NCBI RefSeq assembly: GCF_001693415.1 | Contig: NZ_MAKX01000024.1 | Span: 234,209-298,208, forward strand | DNA: 64,000 nucleotides | Direction of reading: 5' to 3' | DNA from: Tenacibaculum soleae | GTDB taxonomy: Bacteria > Bacteroidota > Bacteroidia > Flavobacteriales > Flavobacteriaceae | In this document: positions 26,589-35,401 of the stretch, piece by piece | Position numbering within the stretch: the first letter of the stretch is position 1 | Layout of the letters: each line of letters begins with the position of its first letter | Notes under the pieces: model-generated | What the model saw: the letters and a program-made list of their open reading frames with translations, nothing else | Told to the model about the DNA's origin: nothing | Databases searched by the model: none | Translations under genes and position numbers: made by a program

Positions 26589-27203
26589 ATGCTCGAAACG
26601 TTAATCTCTTTTGTTTTAGCTACTGCTACTTTGGCTTTTTCGCCAGGGCCAGATAATATTTTTGTACTAACACAAAGTATTGTACACGGTAAAAAATATG
26701 GTTTAGCAACAGTTGTTGGTTTAATGACAGGTTGCATAATTCATACAACATTAGTAGCTTTTGGGGTATCAGAAGTAATTAAACAAAACCCTAATTTATT
26801 TTTTATCATTAAGGTGTTTGGAGCGTTGTATTTACTATATATAGCTTTTCAGGTATATAAAAGCGATGCTAAAATTGCATTTTCGACAGAAAATATAGTT
26901 AAAAAGTCTACTTTCGAATTGTTTAAAAAAGGCTTTTGGATGAATGTATTAAACCCGAAGGTTACTATTTTCTTTTTAGCTTTTTTTCCACAGTTTTTGT
27001 TTTCAAAAACGATTTCAACGGTAGTTCAATTTTACGTTTTAGGAGGACTGTTTATTATAACTTCTTTTCTAATATTTTCAACAATTGCTGTTTTGGCAGG
27101 AAGTATTTCAGCTTCAATAAAAAAGAATGCCCAAATAGGAGTATTTCTAAAATGGGCTCAAATTGTAGTTTTTATAGCTATTGCTGTTTTAATTTTACTA
27201 TAA
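26589..27203 (+). CDS. LysE/RhtB family amino-acid exporter
   Basis: The 204-aa protein has six predicted membrane helices and the N-terminal signature FSPGPDN (residues 18-24) of LysE/RhtB exporters, with the NPK motif in MNVLNPKVTIFFLAFFPQF. It would export amino acids or similar small molecules; the substrate is not predictable. It follows pyrD by three bases. Confidence 0.9.
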   Translation: MLETLISFVLATATLAFSPGPDNIFVLTQSIVHGKKYGLATVVGLMTGCIIHTTLVAFGVSEVIKQNPNLFFIIKVFGALYLLYIAFQVYKSDAKIAFSTENIVKKSTFELFKKGFWMNVLNPKVTIFFLAFFPQFLFSKTISTVVQFYVLGGLFIITSFLIFSTIAVLAGSISASIKKNAQIGVFLKWAQIVVFIAIAVLILL

Positions 27204-27236
27204 GAATAATCTCATGTGTTAAAAAGACTTTTGTAA

Positions 27237-27310
27237 TGTCAGTTTGAGTGATTTTTGCTAAAAAATCGTATCGAGAACTAATTTAGAATCTGAAATATTA
27301 ATTCTCGATA
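27237..27310. repeat. Dispersed repeat B with TATCGAGAA/TTCTCGATA inverted arms
   Basis: The segment starts GTCAGTTTGAGTG and contains a perfect 9-bp inverted repeat TATCGAGAA (27269-27277) and TTCTCGATA (27302-27310). Its start resembles the fragment at 14247. It lies downstream of the lysE-like gene and could also act as a hairpin at the mRNA end. Confidence 0.5.
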
Positions 27311-27369
27311 TAATTTTTTACGCATTATTAACCGTAAAACTCATTCGAATTTAAAATGTTTTATCAAAA

Positions 27370-27394
27370 ACCTAAACTTGTTTCAGGTTATCGT
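27370..27394. repeat. Partial copy of dispersed repeat A
   Basis: CCTAAACTTGTTTCAGG with flanks matches, in reverse complement, the right half of the element at 31967-32043 (CCTGAAACAAGTTTAGG). It lies about 25 bases before the stop codon of the convergent HNH-like gene. Confidence 0.5.
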
Positions 27395-27418
27395 AAAGAG
27401 AATAATAAAAACTACAAA

Positions 27419-27970
27419 TCAATCTTCAGTAACATACCCCCAATTTTCACCCGTTTTTATTCGATGCAATTGCATTTCGGATACCCCAAATTGTCTAGCT
27501 AAAATTTTTAAACGAGTTCTCCTATTCGGATCATTTAATTTTCTTTTAAGAAATTTAACCCTAGTTTCAGTAAGTTTTGAGGTTCTTGCTTTGTGTACCT
27601 TATTCACATATTCAGGGTTAGTATATTGATGCACCTCTTTTTCCCTCTTTGTAGCCCATTTAAGGTTTTCAACCCTGTTATCTTTTTTATCGTAATTTAA
27701 ATGAATTACATAAAGTTGATCCTCATTACGCTCTAAAAAAGCTTCTGCAACTAATTTATGAACATACCTACTGGTATTTTTTCCGTTTACACGTTGTTTT
27801 AAAGGTAAATTTTGATAACCATTTATAAAATATTCATTTACTAAAGATTCTTCCTCATTTTTGCAATTAATAATCCTTCCGTAATTAGATATTTTAAATT
27901 TTTCTTTTTCAGCTATTTTATTGTCAAATACTATTTCTTTCCACTTTTCATTTCTATAGTTTCGTATCAT
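27419..27970 (-). CDS. NUMOD4/HNH-type homing-endonuclease-like protein
   Basis: The 183-aa protein begins with a NUMOD4-like segment (WKEIVFDNKI ... KFKISNYGRI), continues with an HNH-like core (SRYVHKLVAEAFL, then VIHLNYDKKDNRVENLKWAT, where the usual NH-x-DG-x-x-x-DNR motif reads IHLNYDKKDNR), and ends with a DNA-binding-like tail with a helix-turn-helix appearance (RLKILARQFGVSEMQLHRIKTG). Such proteins are related to intron homing endonucleases but occur free-standing. The first Asn of HNH is replaced by Ile, so nuclease activity is uncertain. Dispersed repeats lie directly at its 3' side. Confidence 0.78.
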   Translation of the reverse strand: MIRNYRNEKWKEIVFDNKIAEKEKFKISNYGRIINCKNEEESLVNEYFINGYQNLPLKQRVNGKNTSRYVHKLVAEAFLERNEDQLYVIHLNYDKKDNRVENLKWATKREKEVHQYTNPEYVNKVHKARTSKLTETRVKFLKRKLNDPNRRTRLKILARQFGVSEMQLHRIKTGENWGYVTED

Positions 27971-28045
27971 CTTCCAATATTTTATCTGAACTTAAATAAT
28001 AAATAGCACTTTATTATTTTATGTAAAAATACACATTTTGTTTGA

Positions 28046-28573
28046 TTACCAATTATTTTTAAGCAACAACTGGTTTATATGCTCATAATGATGCTTACAA
28101 TGCCAAGCATAAATCCCTATATTTTGTTTTAAAGAAACTTTTTCATTTCCTTCTGGATGTATAAAAAAAGTGTTTAAATCAGTTTCTGATAAACCTTTTA
28201 AAAGATACACCCATTTAGCGTGTAAAGCTTTTAAAGCATCTAAGGATAAATGTATAGGTGCAGCTTTTGAATCAAATAATTCAGCCCATCGATCTTCGTA
28301 ATAAGCTTTAATTATTGGTTTATCTTCAGTTAAAGCCCATTTAAAACGAGTGTATGAGTTATGATGGCTATCTGCACAGTGATGAATTACCTGCCTTACC
28401 GTCCATCCTCCATCTCTATAAACAGTGTTTAATTGTTGTTCAGATAAATGTTTTACTAAAAGCTCTAATTTTATAGGAAACTCTTCTAAAACGGTTATCC
28501 ATTTCTTTATTACTTTTGATGATATTTTGGTAGGAATATTTGGTTTTCCTATCGGATATTTTAAATGCTCCAT
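28046..28573 (-). CDS. YfiT-like DinB-fold putative metal-dependent hydrolase
   Basis: The 175-aa protein is a four-helix DinB/YfiT-type protein; the three metal-binding histidines are visible in VRQVIHHCADSHHN and in AWHCKHHYEHI, and the N-terminus (LKYPIGKP) matches YfiT. YfiT-family proteins are annotated as putative metal hydrolases or thiol S-transferases. It overlaps the preceding lipoprotein gene by one base (TAATG), so translation is probably coupled. Confidence 0.87.
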   Translation of the reverse strand: MEHLKYPIGKPNIPTKISSKVIKKWITVLEEFPIKLELLVKHLSEQQLNTVYRDGGWTVRQVIHHCADSHHNSYTRFKWALTEDKPIIKAYYEDRWAELFDSKAAPIHLSLDALKALHAKWVYLLKGLSETDLNTFFIHPEGNEKVSLKQNIGIYAWHCKHHYEHINQLLLKNNW

Positions 28574-29256
28574 TAATTTTTTTTCGTTTTAATTAGCCTA
28601 GTTAAAGTTCTTTTTGCACTGTTATTTTCTGGATTAATAGCTAATGCTTTCTTGTAAAACTCTATAGCTTTTAAAGTATCCTTTGTTTTTAAATAAGCAT
28701 CACCAGTGCTATCATAAGTGTTTGAGCTGTTTGGGTACAGTTCTATATTAATTTTAAAAATAGCCAAAGCTTTTTTATATTGATTATCTCTAATATATTG
28801 ATACCCTAATCTATTAAAGGTGTTTTCTCTGATGATAACATTTAAACTATCCTTTTCTTTAATTTTTTTATAACCAAGTAATGCTGCTTTATAGTCACCT
28901 TGATTAAAATATTCTTTAGGTGTTTTTTCTCCGTCAGTTAACTTATTAAAAATATAGGTATTATTTTTATGTTCTCTTTTTTTAGCTAATGCAATATTAT
29001 TTTTAGAAGTATTAAAAATCAATTTTTCATTTAATTCACTAACATAAAAAGTACTATCATTAATTTTTAAAGGAGTTAAATTTTGGTTACGCCAAGTTAA
29101 AAACAAAGTACCATCATTAAATTTAACTTCAATAATTTCATCAGCATTAAAAAAGTAGCGTCCAGTGGTTTTTTTAATAAAATCAGCAGAGTTTTTACTT
29201 GGTGTACAACTTATAAAGAGTAATATAATTCCAGTAAAAAAAAGTTTAGTTTTCAT
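28573..29256 (-). CDS. TPR-containing lipoprotein
   Basis: The 227-aa protein has a lipoprotein signal (MKTKLFFTGIILLFISC, lipid-modified Cys17), a small beta-rich domain (residues about 25-110) and two or three tetratricopeptide repeats near the C-terminus (about 130-225; GDAYLKTKDTLKAIEFYKKALAINP type). I chose ATG 29256 rather than the in-frame ATG at 29322 because only the later start gives a clean signal peptide. The role is unknown; TPRs suggest protein binding in the periplasm or at the outer membrane. Cotranscribed with the YfiT-like gene. Confidence 0.78.
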   Translation of the reverse strand: MKTKLFFTGIILLFISCTPSKNSADFIKKTTGRYFFNADEIIEVKFNDGTLFLTWRNQNLTPLKINDSTFYVSELNEKLIFNTSKNNIALAKKREHKNNTYIFNKLTDGEKTPKEYFNQGDYKAALLGYKKIKEKDSLNVIIRENTFNRLGYQYIRDNQYKKALAIFKINIELYPNSSNTYDSTGDAYLKTKDTLKAIEFYKKALAINPENNSAKRTLTRLIKTKKN

Positions 29257-29477
29257 TGTTTTAATAGCTTTTAGTAAAAATATATAAATAAGACGACTTA
29301 CTTGATAAATAGTTACAATCACTTATTTTTTACTTGGCATAACAATTGACTTATATATTATAGAAAAACAGTGTTTATTTATTTAAAACATTGTTTATTA
29401 GATATTTACGTTTTTAATAGTGTTTTTTTTATTGTTTTAATTAACATAAAAATGTCACTATGACATACATACAAGAT

Positions 29478-31934
29478 ATGAGCAAATCAAAAATTATACA
29501 TTTAGACAATTTGTCGCTTCAAGATGCTTTTAATGAAGATTCTGAATTGATACCTTTATTAACTCCTGAAGACGAAGAAATAATAAATAAAGAAGAAGTT
29601 CCATCTGAATTACCAATATTACCGTTAAGAAATACAGTATTATTTCCTGGTGTTGTAATTCCAATTACCGCTGGTAGAGATAAATCTATTCAGTTAATAA
29701 AGGATGCAAACAAAGGTGATAAAGTAATTGGAGTAGTAGCGCAAAAAGATGGTAATGTTGAAAACCCAGGATTAAACGACATTCATAAAACTGGAGTTGT
29801 AGCACAAATATTACGCGTTCTTAAAATGCCTGATGGTAACACAACAGTTATCATCCAAGGAAAAAAACGTTTTGAGATTGATGAAATTACACAAGAAGAA
29901 CCATACTTAAAAGCAAAGGTTCATGAAGCGGTTGATGATAGAGAAGTTGATGATCAAAAAGAATTTGATGCAATTATAGAATCTATAAAAGAGCTAGCTT
30001 TAGAGGTTATTAAAGAAAACCCAATGTTACCTTCTGAAGCTTCATTTGCTATTAAAAATATTCAATCAAACTCGTTTTTAGTAAACTTTATTTCATCAAA
30101 TATGGAGTTAAGTGTAGCTAAAAAACAAGTGCTACTTGAAAAAGATAGTTTAAAAGAGCGAGCACTTTTAACATTAAAAAACCTTGATAAAGAACTTCAA
30201 AAATTACAGTTACGTAATGATATTCAGTCTAAAACACGTTCTGATTTAGATAAGCAACAACGTGAATATTATTTACATCAGCAATTAAAAACCATTCAAG
30301 ATGAATTAGGTGGTGTTTCTCATGATCAGGAATTAGATGAAATGAGAGTTAAAGCAAAATCTAAAAAATGGACTAAAGAAGTTGCTGCTACTTTTGAAAA
30401 GGAATTAGGTCGTTTAAAACGAATGAATCCTCAAATGGCAGAATATGGTGTACAGCGTAACTATTTAGAGTTGATGTTAGAGTTGCCTTGGAATGTGTAT
30501 TCTGAAGATAAATTTGATTTAAAACGAGCTCAAAAAATATTAGATAGAGATCATTTTGGTTTAGAAAAAGTTAAAGAGCGTATTATTGAGCATTTAGCGG
30601 TTTTAAAATTACGAGGTGATATGAAGTCGCCAATAATCTGTTTATACGGACCTCCAGGAGTTGGTAAAACATCGTTAGGTAAATCGGTTGCCGAGGCTTT
30701 AGGACGTAAATACGTACGTATGTCGTTAGGTGGTTTACGTGATGAAGCTGAAATTCGCGGGCACCGTAAAACATATATTGGCGCAATGCCAGGGCGTTTA
30801 ATTCAAAATTTGAAAAAAGCAGAAACGTCAAATCCAGTTTTTGTATTAGATGAAATTGATAAATTAAGTCAAAGTCATCAAGGAGATCCATCTTCAGCTA
30901 TGTTAGAAGTATTAGATCCTGAACAAAACACTGCTTTTTATGATAATTATTTAGAAGTAGGCTACGATTTATCAAAAGTACTTTTTATAGCTACTGCCAA
31001 CAATTTAGGGCAAATTCCTTGGGCATTACGCGACCGTATGGAGCTTATTAATGTTACAGGTTATACCATTGAAGAAAAAGTTGAAATAGCTAAAAAATAC
31101 TTATTTCCAAAGCAGTTAAAAGAACACGGTTTAACACCAGAACATTTAACAGTTGCAAAAAAACAATTAGAAAAAATTGTTGAAGGCTATACGCGTGAAT
31201 CTGGAGTTCGTGGTTTAGAAAAACAAGTAGCCAAAGTGGTGCGTTTTGCTGCAAAATCAATCGCAATGGAAGAGGAATACAACATTGCTTTAACTAACGA
31301 GGACATTGAAACTATTTTAGGCCCTGCTCGTTTAGAACGCGATAAGTATGAAACTAATGACGTTGCAGGTGTAGTTACAGGTTTAGCCTGGACAAGTGTT
31401 GGTGGAGATATTTTATTTATTGAATCTATTTTATCAAAAGGAAAGGGAAACCTTTCTATTACAGGTAATTTAGGAAAAGTAATGAAAGAATCTTCAACAA
31501 TTGCCATGAAATATATCAAAGCAAATACAGAAGAATTTGGAATAAATCCAGAAGTTATAGATAAATACGATGTGCATATTCACGTGCCAGAAGGCGCAAC
31601 ACCAAAGGATGGTCCAAGTGCAGGTATTACCATGTTAACTTCATTAGTATCGGTATTTACGCAACGTAAAGTAAAAAATAAACTGGCCATGACAGGTGAA
31701 ATTACCTTACGTGGAAAAGTATTACCAGTAGGCGGAATTAAAGAAAAAATATTAGCCGCAAAACGCGCCAATATCAAAGAAATTATTTTATGTGCCGATA
31801 ATAAAAAAGACATTGAAGAAATAAAACAAAGCTACTTAAAAGGCTTAAAGTTTCATTATGTAACCGATATGCACGAGGTAATTGAAATAGCACTTACCAA
31901 GCAAAAAGTAAAAAATGCTAAAAAATTAGTGTAA
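29478..31934 (+). CDS. lon: ATP-dependent protease Lon
   Basis: The 818-aa protein has the N-terminal substrate-binding LON domain ([20 protein letters not shown]), a central coiled coil, AAA+ domain (Walker [10 protein letters not shown], Walker B FVLDEIDK) and the C-terminal serine-lysine protease domain ([11 protein letters not shown] with the catalytic Ser, and [13 protein letters not shown] with the catalytic Lys). It degrades damaged and regulatory proteins in the cytoplasm. The ATG at 29460 adds MTYIQD; I prefer 29478 ([10 protein letters not shown]), which resembles other flavobacterial Lon starts. No CIRCE or other heat-shock element is seen upstream. Confidence 0.94.
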   Translation: MSKSKIIHLDNLSLQDAFNEDSELIPLLTPEDEEIINKEEVPSELPILPLRNTVLFPGVVIPITAGRDKSIQLIKDANKGDKVIGVVAQKDGNVENPGLNDIHKTGVVAQILRVLKMPDGNTTVIIQGKKRFEIDEITQEEPYLKAKVHEAVDDREVDDQKEFDAIIESIKELALEVIKENPMLPSEASFAIKNIQSNSFLVNFISSNMELSVAKKQVLLEKDSLKERALLTLKNLDKELQKLQLRNDIQSKTRSDLDKQQREYYLHQQLKTIQDELGGVSHDQELDEMRVKAKSKKWTKEVAATFEKELGRLKRMNPQMAEYGVQRNYLELMLELPWNVYSEDKFDLKRAQKILDRDHFGLEKVKERIIEHLAVLKLRGDMKSPIICLYGPPGVGKTSLGKSVAEALGRKYVRMSLGGLRDEAEIRGHRKTYIGAMPGRLIQNLKKAETSNPVFVLDEIDKLSQSHQGDPSSAMLEVLDPEQNTAFYDNYLEVGYDLSKVLFIATANNLGQIPWALRDRMELINVTGYTIEEKVEIAKKYLFPKQLKEHGLTPEHLTVAKKQLEKIVEGYTRESGVRGLEKQVAKVVRFAAKSIAMEEEYNIALTNEDIETILGPARLERDKYETNDVAGVVTGLAWTSVGGDILFIESILSKGKGNLSITGNLGKVMKESSTIAMKYIKANTEEFGINPEVIDKYDVHIHVPEGATPKDGPSAGITMLTSLVSVFTQRKVKNKLAMTGEITLRGKVLPVGGIKEKILAAKRANIKEIILCADNKKDIEEIKQSYLKGLKFHYVTDMHEVIEIALTKQKVKNAKKLV

Positions 31935-31943
31935 ATACAAGTT

Positions 31944-32080
31944 ACTGTCTAAAAAGTATTGAAATCGTCATTCTGAATTTATTTCAGAATCTCACCATAG
32001 CGATTACTAATCATTATGGGAGCCTGAAACAAGTTTAGGTTGACTGAAAACTTACTTTTTAGGCAGTTTTTATTTTTTAT
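31944..32080 (+). terminator. lon terminator with arms split by a repeat element
   Basis: ACTGTCTAAAAAGTA (31944-31958) and TACTTTTTAGGCAGT (32053-32067) pair with one mismatch, and the right arm is followed by a T-run, as expected for a terminator. However 94 bases separate the arms, and that spacer is itself a repeat element (see 31959-32052). Confidence 0.5.
31959..32052. repeat. Full-looking copy of dispersed repeat A, an imperfect inverted repeat
   Basis: The left part (GTCATTCTGAATTTATTTCA followed by GAATCTCACCATAG) and right part (TAATCATTATGGGAGCCTGA followed by AACAAGTTTAGGTTGAC) are roughly reverse complements, so the segment can fold into one long hairpin. Similar shorter copies lie at 25463 and 27370. 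Confidence 0.6.
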
Positions 32081-32082
32081 CA

Positions 32083-32155
32083 GAAGCTATTTCCCGCTTT
32101 CCGCACTCGCTCTCTGTGAGGAGCTCAAGCAATTGCTACAATCGGGGCTAAGCTA
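32083..32155. repeat. Locally GC-richer intergenic segment, possible dispersed repeat
   Basis: A block with TTCCCGCTTTCCGCACTCGC, GAGGAGCTC and CAATCGGGGCTAAGC is much richer in G and C than its surroundings and non-coding in all frames. It reads like an interspersed non-coding repeat, but there is no second copy in this window. Confidence 0.35.
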
Positions 32156-32177
32156 TTTTATAAAGTTTTAGTGAAAG

Positions 32178-33854
32178 CTAAAAATCAGCTTTTTTATAAA
32201 ATTTAATTTTCTCTTTAGTTGTTGGATGTGTAAACTCTAAGGTGTCAGCATGTAAATACAATCTGTCAGCTTTTTTGCCATACAAATCATCGCCAATAAT
32301 TGGAGTATTTAAACCTGAACTATGAGAAGCATGCATTCGTAATTGATGTGTTCTACCAGAAATAGGGTAGAAGTGTACTTTTGTTTTTCCATCTTTCCTT
32401 TCAATAACTTCCCAGTTAGTTTTTGCTGGTTTTCCATGTTCATAACACACCAATTGTCTTGGCCTGTCATCTAAATCCACGCGAAGCGGTAAATTTATCG
32501 TCCCTTTATCTTCTGTAATAATTCCATCCAACAAAGCGGTGTATCTTTTTTGCATTGTTTTATTAATAAACTGATTTTGTATAATTTTGTGCGCTTCTTT
32601 GTTTTTTGCTAAAACTAACAATCCAGAAGTAGCCATATCTAATCGATGTATAATAATTGGACCTGAAATATTTTTTACTTGTTGTTTAACCCGAGTATAT
32701 ACCGAATCTTGAATCTGGATTCCAGGAACCGATAAAAAATCGTTAGGTTTATAAATTACAATTAAATCATCATCTTCAAAAATGGTTTCCAGTACCTTTC
32801 CAATAGCCGGGTTTTTTAACAACGGATTGGTGTCCATTTCAATTCCGTTTAACATATGCGCTAAGATAGGCTTGCATTTACCTTGGCAAGCTGGATAAAA
32901 CTGTTTGTGTTTCCGTACTTCTTTATTAGGCGATTTACCCCACCAAAACTCAGCCATAGCCACAGGTTTTAAATCGTGTGAAAAAGCATATTGTAATAAT
33001 TTAGGTGCGGCACATTCGCCAGTACCAGCAGGTATATTTTCTATTGAAGTATTTATGAATAATTCGGTTAAATTTTTAACCTCTTTTTTAGAGTTTAAAA
33101 ATTGATATTGCTCTGAAATATATTTTTGTAAAGCTAAAGACTTAGTTTTGCGTTCGTTTTTTAGTTTTGCTATTTGATTGGTATATGCTAATAGTTTTTC
33201 TTCTACAGGTTTTAAAGTGTGTTGCCAATAACGTGTTACATTATTAAAAAAATGTTTTGCAGCTAAACTTTCTTTTTTTAATTTTTTATCAAAAACAATA
33301 TAAGCTTCCTCCGAAACTTCTTTTTTAGCTTTTTCTCTTTTTAGTTTTCGAGCTGCTTTAGCTATTTTTAAAGCTTCTTTTTTTTCTGTAATATCAGCAT
33401 TAGCTTTGTTAGTTTCTTGTTCGTAAAGAGTACATAATTTTAAATAATCAGCAGAGTTCTCTATGCTTTCTAACTCAATACTTATATTTCTTAAAACTTC
33501 TTTTTCTTGTAAAAAAAAAGAATCTTTAGCAAGCATATCATACACAGGCGGAACAAACATTTTATGAGTATTTGTTTCGCCTAATTTACCTGAAACAGCA
33601 GCTATATAACCAATTTTATTTTCTTTATTATATACAACTAAAACCCCGAACATTTTACCAGTTATAGTTCCTTTTTTACCAGGTTTTAATCCGAAATTAT
33701 GTTCAAAATCTGTTTGCGTACTTAAATAATTCTGAACCTCTTTTACAGCTAATTCACATAACGGATGTGGTTCATAATAAAAAGGAAAGGTAAACTTTTT
33801 AGGAAGTTTTATTTCATTAATATCGCTTAAAAAGTATTGAAAATATGATTGCAA
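32178..33854 (-). CDS. RluA-family pseudouridine synthase with long N-terminal extension
   Basis: The 558-aa protein has an N-terminal region of about 340 residues with a long basic coiled coil (about 130-250), then a RluA-type catalytic domain (about 345-555) with the active-site Asp in IIHRLDMATSGLLVLAK and the later GRTHQLRMHAS. It would convert uridine to pseudouridine in rRNA or tRNA. The extended form is known in Bacteroidota and some Proteobacteria; the target is not predictable. It is the last gene of an operon with the barrel and SPOR genes (14 bases from the barrel stop codon). Confidence 0.87.
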   Translation of the reverse strand: MQSYFQYFLSDINEIKLPKKFTFPFYYEPHPLCELAVKEVQNYLSTQTDFEHNFGLKPGKKGTITGKMFGVLVVYNKENKIGYIAAVSGKLGETNTHKMFVPPVYDMLAKDSFFLQEKEVLRNISIELESIENSADYLKLCTLYEQETNKANADITEKKEALKIAKAARKLKREKAKKEVSEEAYIVFDKKLKKESLAAKHFFNNVTRYWQHTLKPVEEKLLAYTNQIAKLKNERKTKSLALQKYISEQYQFLNSKKEVKNLTELFINTSIENIPAGTGECAAPKLLQYAFSHDLKPVAMAEFWWGKSPNKEVRKHKQFYPACQGKCKPILAHMLNGIEMDTNPLLKNPAIGKVLETIFEDDDLIVIYKPNDFLSVPGIQIQDSVYTRVKQQVKNISGPIIIHRLDMATSGLLVLAKNKEAHKIIQNQFINKTMQKRYTALLDGIITEDKGTINLPLRVDLDDRPRQLVCYEHGKPAKTNWEVIERKDGKTKVHFYPISGRTHQLRMHASHSSGLNTPIIGDDLYGKKADRLYLHADTLEFTHPTTKEKIKFYKKADF

Positions 33855-33868
33855 AACAGATGTGTTTT

Positions 33869-35389
33869 TTATTTAACGCTTAAAAATGAAAAATTATAAT
33901 TAACACCAAAATTTAAATAAGTACTACTTAAATTCCCTCCGCGTGCCTTTACATATCCTAAACCACCTCGTAAATTTAATTTATTAGTTAGCCTGTAGTT
34001 AAGTCCAGCACTTGGTTTTACAATTAATCCTTCTCCTGTACTAATTCCACCACCACCAGCTGCTCCTCCTAAAACTTGCAAGAATACTGATGTTGTATTG
34101 TTAAAAAAAGTATTTGATTGTACGCCTAAACCTACAATACCTTCCGCATAGGCACCAGCATCACCAAAATTAGCAAATGATGTTTGTCCGGCTCCGTAAA
34201 GATATTTATTTAAGAAAAAGTTTATTTGTAATGAAATTTGATGCATGTTTTGTTCAAATTTACCATTATTATCTCTTGCTGCATTTATATATAAATCTTG
34301 TTTTATAATAGCTTCCAAACCTTTAAATTTAGCTATTGTAAAATCCTTTTCTTTAGATGAAGTACCGTCTTTATCAACATAATACTTTAAACCAAAACCT
34401 AATGTTGAAGATTTAAAATGTGCATCAGGACTCATTAAGTATCCTTTATTTATTGAAGCATAAATATTATCAAATAATTTTTGTTCAATTGAAATATCTG
34501 GATAAATTAAAAATCCACCTTTGGTATCAACACCACCACCACCGCCTGCACCTACACCAAATTTGGCTAAGATATTTGTACGGTTTTTATTCATTGATAT
34601 ATGATAACCACCACCCAATAAAACATCCATGTATCCTGCCTTAATTCCATGATAAGCACCATCAGCTTTCAGAAAAAAGAATAGATTATTGGTTAAATAA
34701 GAATTTAATTCAAAACCTGCTAAACGTATGGTTTTACCTGTGTATGAACCTTTAGTAACTTCTAAGTTGTTTAAATGTACCAATAAAGAAATTCGGTTAC
34801 TAAGATTTTTCCATGAACTATTTTTCAAGTCATCAATAGAAAATGAATTTTCATGCGCTTTAAAAGTTGCATTTTTAAAAGATAAAGGTACTTGAACAGC
34901 AACATTAAATTGCTCACTTTTTATAGTTCCTCCATCAAAAAAATTAACATAACTATATCCTGCAGTAGTTGAAAAATACTTAAAATCGTATCCTAAATTA
35001 AAATGTGGTAAAATAAAAGCACCACCACCATCAGGGGCTGCTGCACCGCCACCGCCTCCAAAATGAATACCGGTATCAATAAATAATCTCTTTGTTATTT
35101 TGTGCTGTATACCTGCGTTAATGCCTAGGGTAAAAAAACCACCTCGTATTCCGCCAATTGCACCATAAATACCTAAACCAACATAGCTCCATTCATTAGG
35201 TTTTAAGTTATAATGGATTCCCGAAAAATCCATGTTTTTTTCACTTTCAGGCATTTTTATTGATAAAAAATCTAATTGACCAAAACCTATTTGAGTTTTT
35301 TGTTGCGGAATTTCAGATTGTGCGCATAAAAAATGAACACTCAAGATAAAACCTACCATGAGTGCTCGTTTACTAAAGTTTAATAGCAT
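33869..35389 (-). CDS. Exported outer-membrane beta-barrel-like protein with three glycine-rich repeats
   Basis: The 506-aa protein has a signal peptide (residues 1-23, ending LCAQ) and alternating hydrophobic strands. Three similar units of about 65-70 residues are visible at about 103-170, 273-337 and 434-501; each has a Gly run (111-115, 282-286, 445-448), then a Pro-containing strand (ILPHFNLGY, IYPDISIEQ, VKPSAGLNY), then a GY turn and a closing FGFG-like strand. It probably sits in the outer membrane. I do not recognise a family. It follows the SPOR gene by 12 bases, so surface-envelope function is likely but unproven. Confidence 0.68.
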   Translation of the reverse strand: MLLNFSKRALMVGFILSVHFLCAQSEIPQQKTQIGFGQLDFLSIKMPESEKNMDFSGIHYNLKPNEWSYVGLGIYGAIGGIRGGFFTLGINAGIQHKITKRLFIDTGIHFGGGGGAAAPDGGGAFILPHFNLGYDFKYFSTTAGYSYVNFFDGGTIKSEQFNVAVQVPLSFKNATFKAHENSFSIDDLKNSSWKNLSNRISLLVHLNNLEVTKGSYTGKTIRLAGFELNSYLTNNLFFFLKADGAYHGIKAGYMDVLLGGGYHISMNKNRTNILAKFGVGAGGGGGVDTKGGFLIYPDISIEQKLFDNIYASINKGYLMSPDAHFKSSTLGFGLKYYVDKDGTSSKEKDFTIAKFKGLEAIIKQDLYINAARDNNGKFEQNMHQISLQINFFLNKYLYGAGQTSFANFGDAGAYAEGIVGLGVQSNTFFNNTTSVFLQVLGGAAGGGGISTGEGLIVKPSAGLNYRLTNKLNLRGGLGYVKARGGNLSSTYLNFGVNYNFSFLSVK

Positions 35390-35401
35390 TAAATTGTATT
35401 T

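Noticed and set aside
27419..27970. Group I intron or prophage marker
   Set aside because: No intron-like structure or phage gene surrounds the HNH-like gene, only dispersed repeats.
32178..33854. Fusion of two unrelated genes in the pseudouridine synthase
   Set aside because: The long N-terminal coiled-coil extension is known in RluA-like proteins of this phylum, and the frame is continuous.
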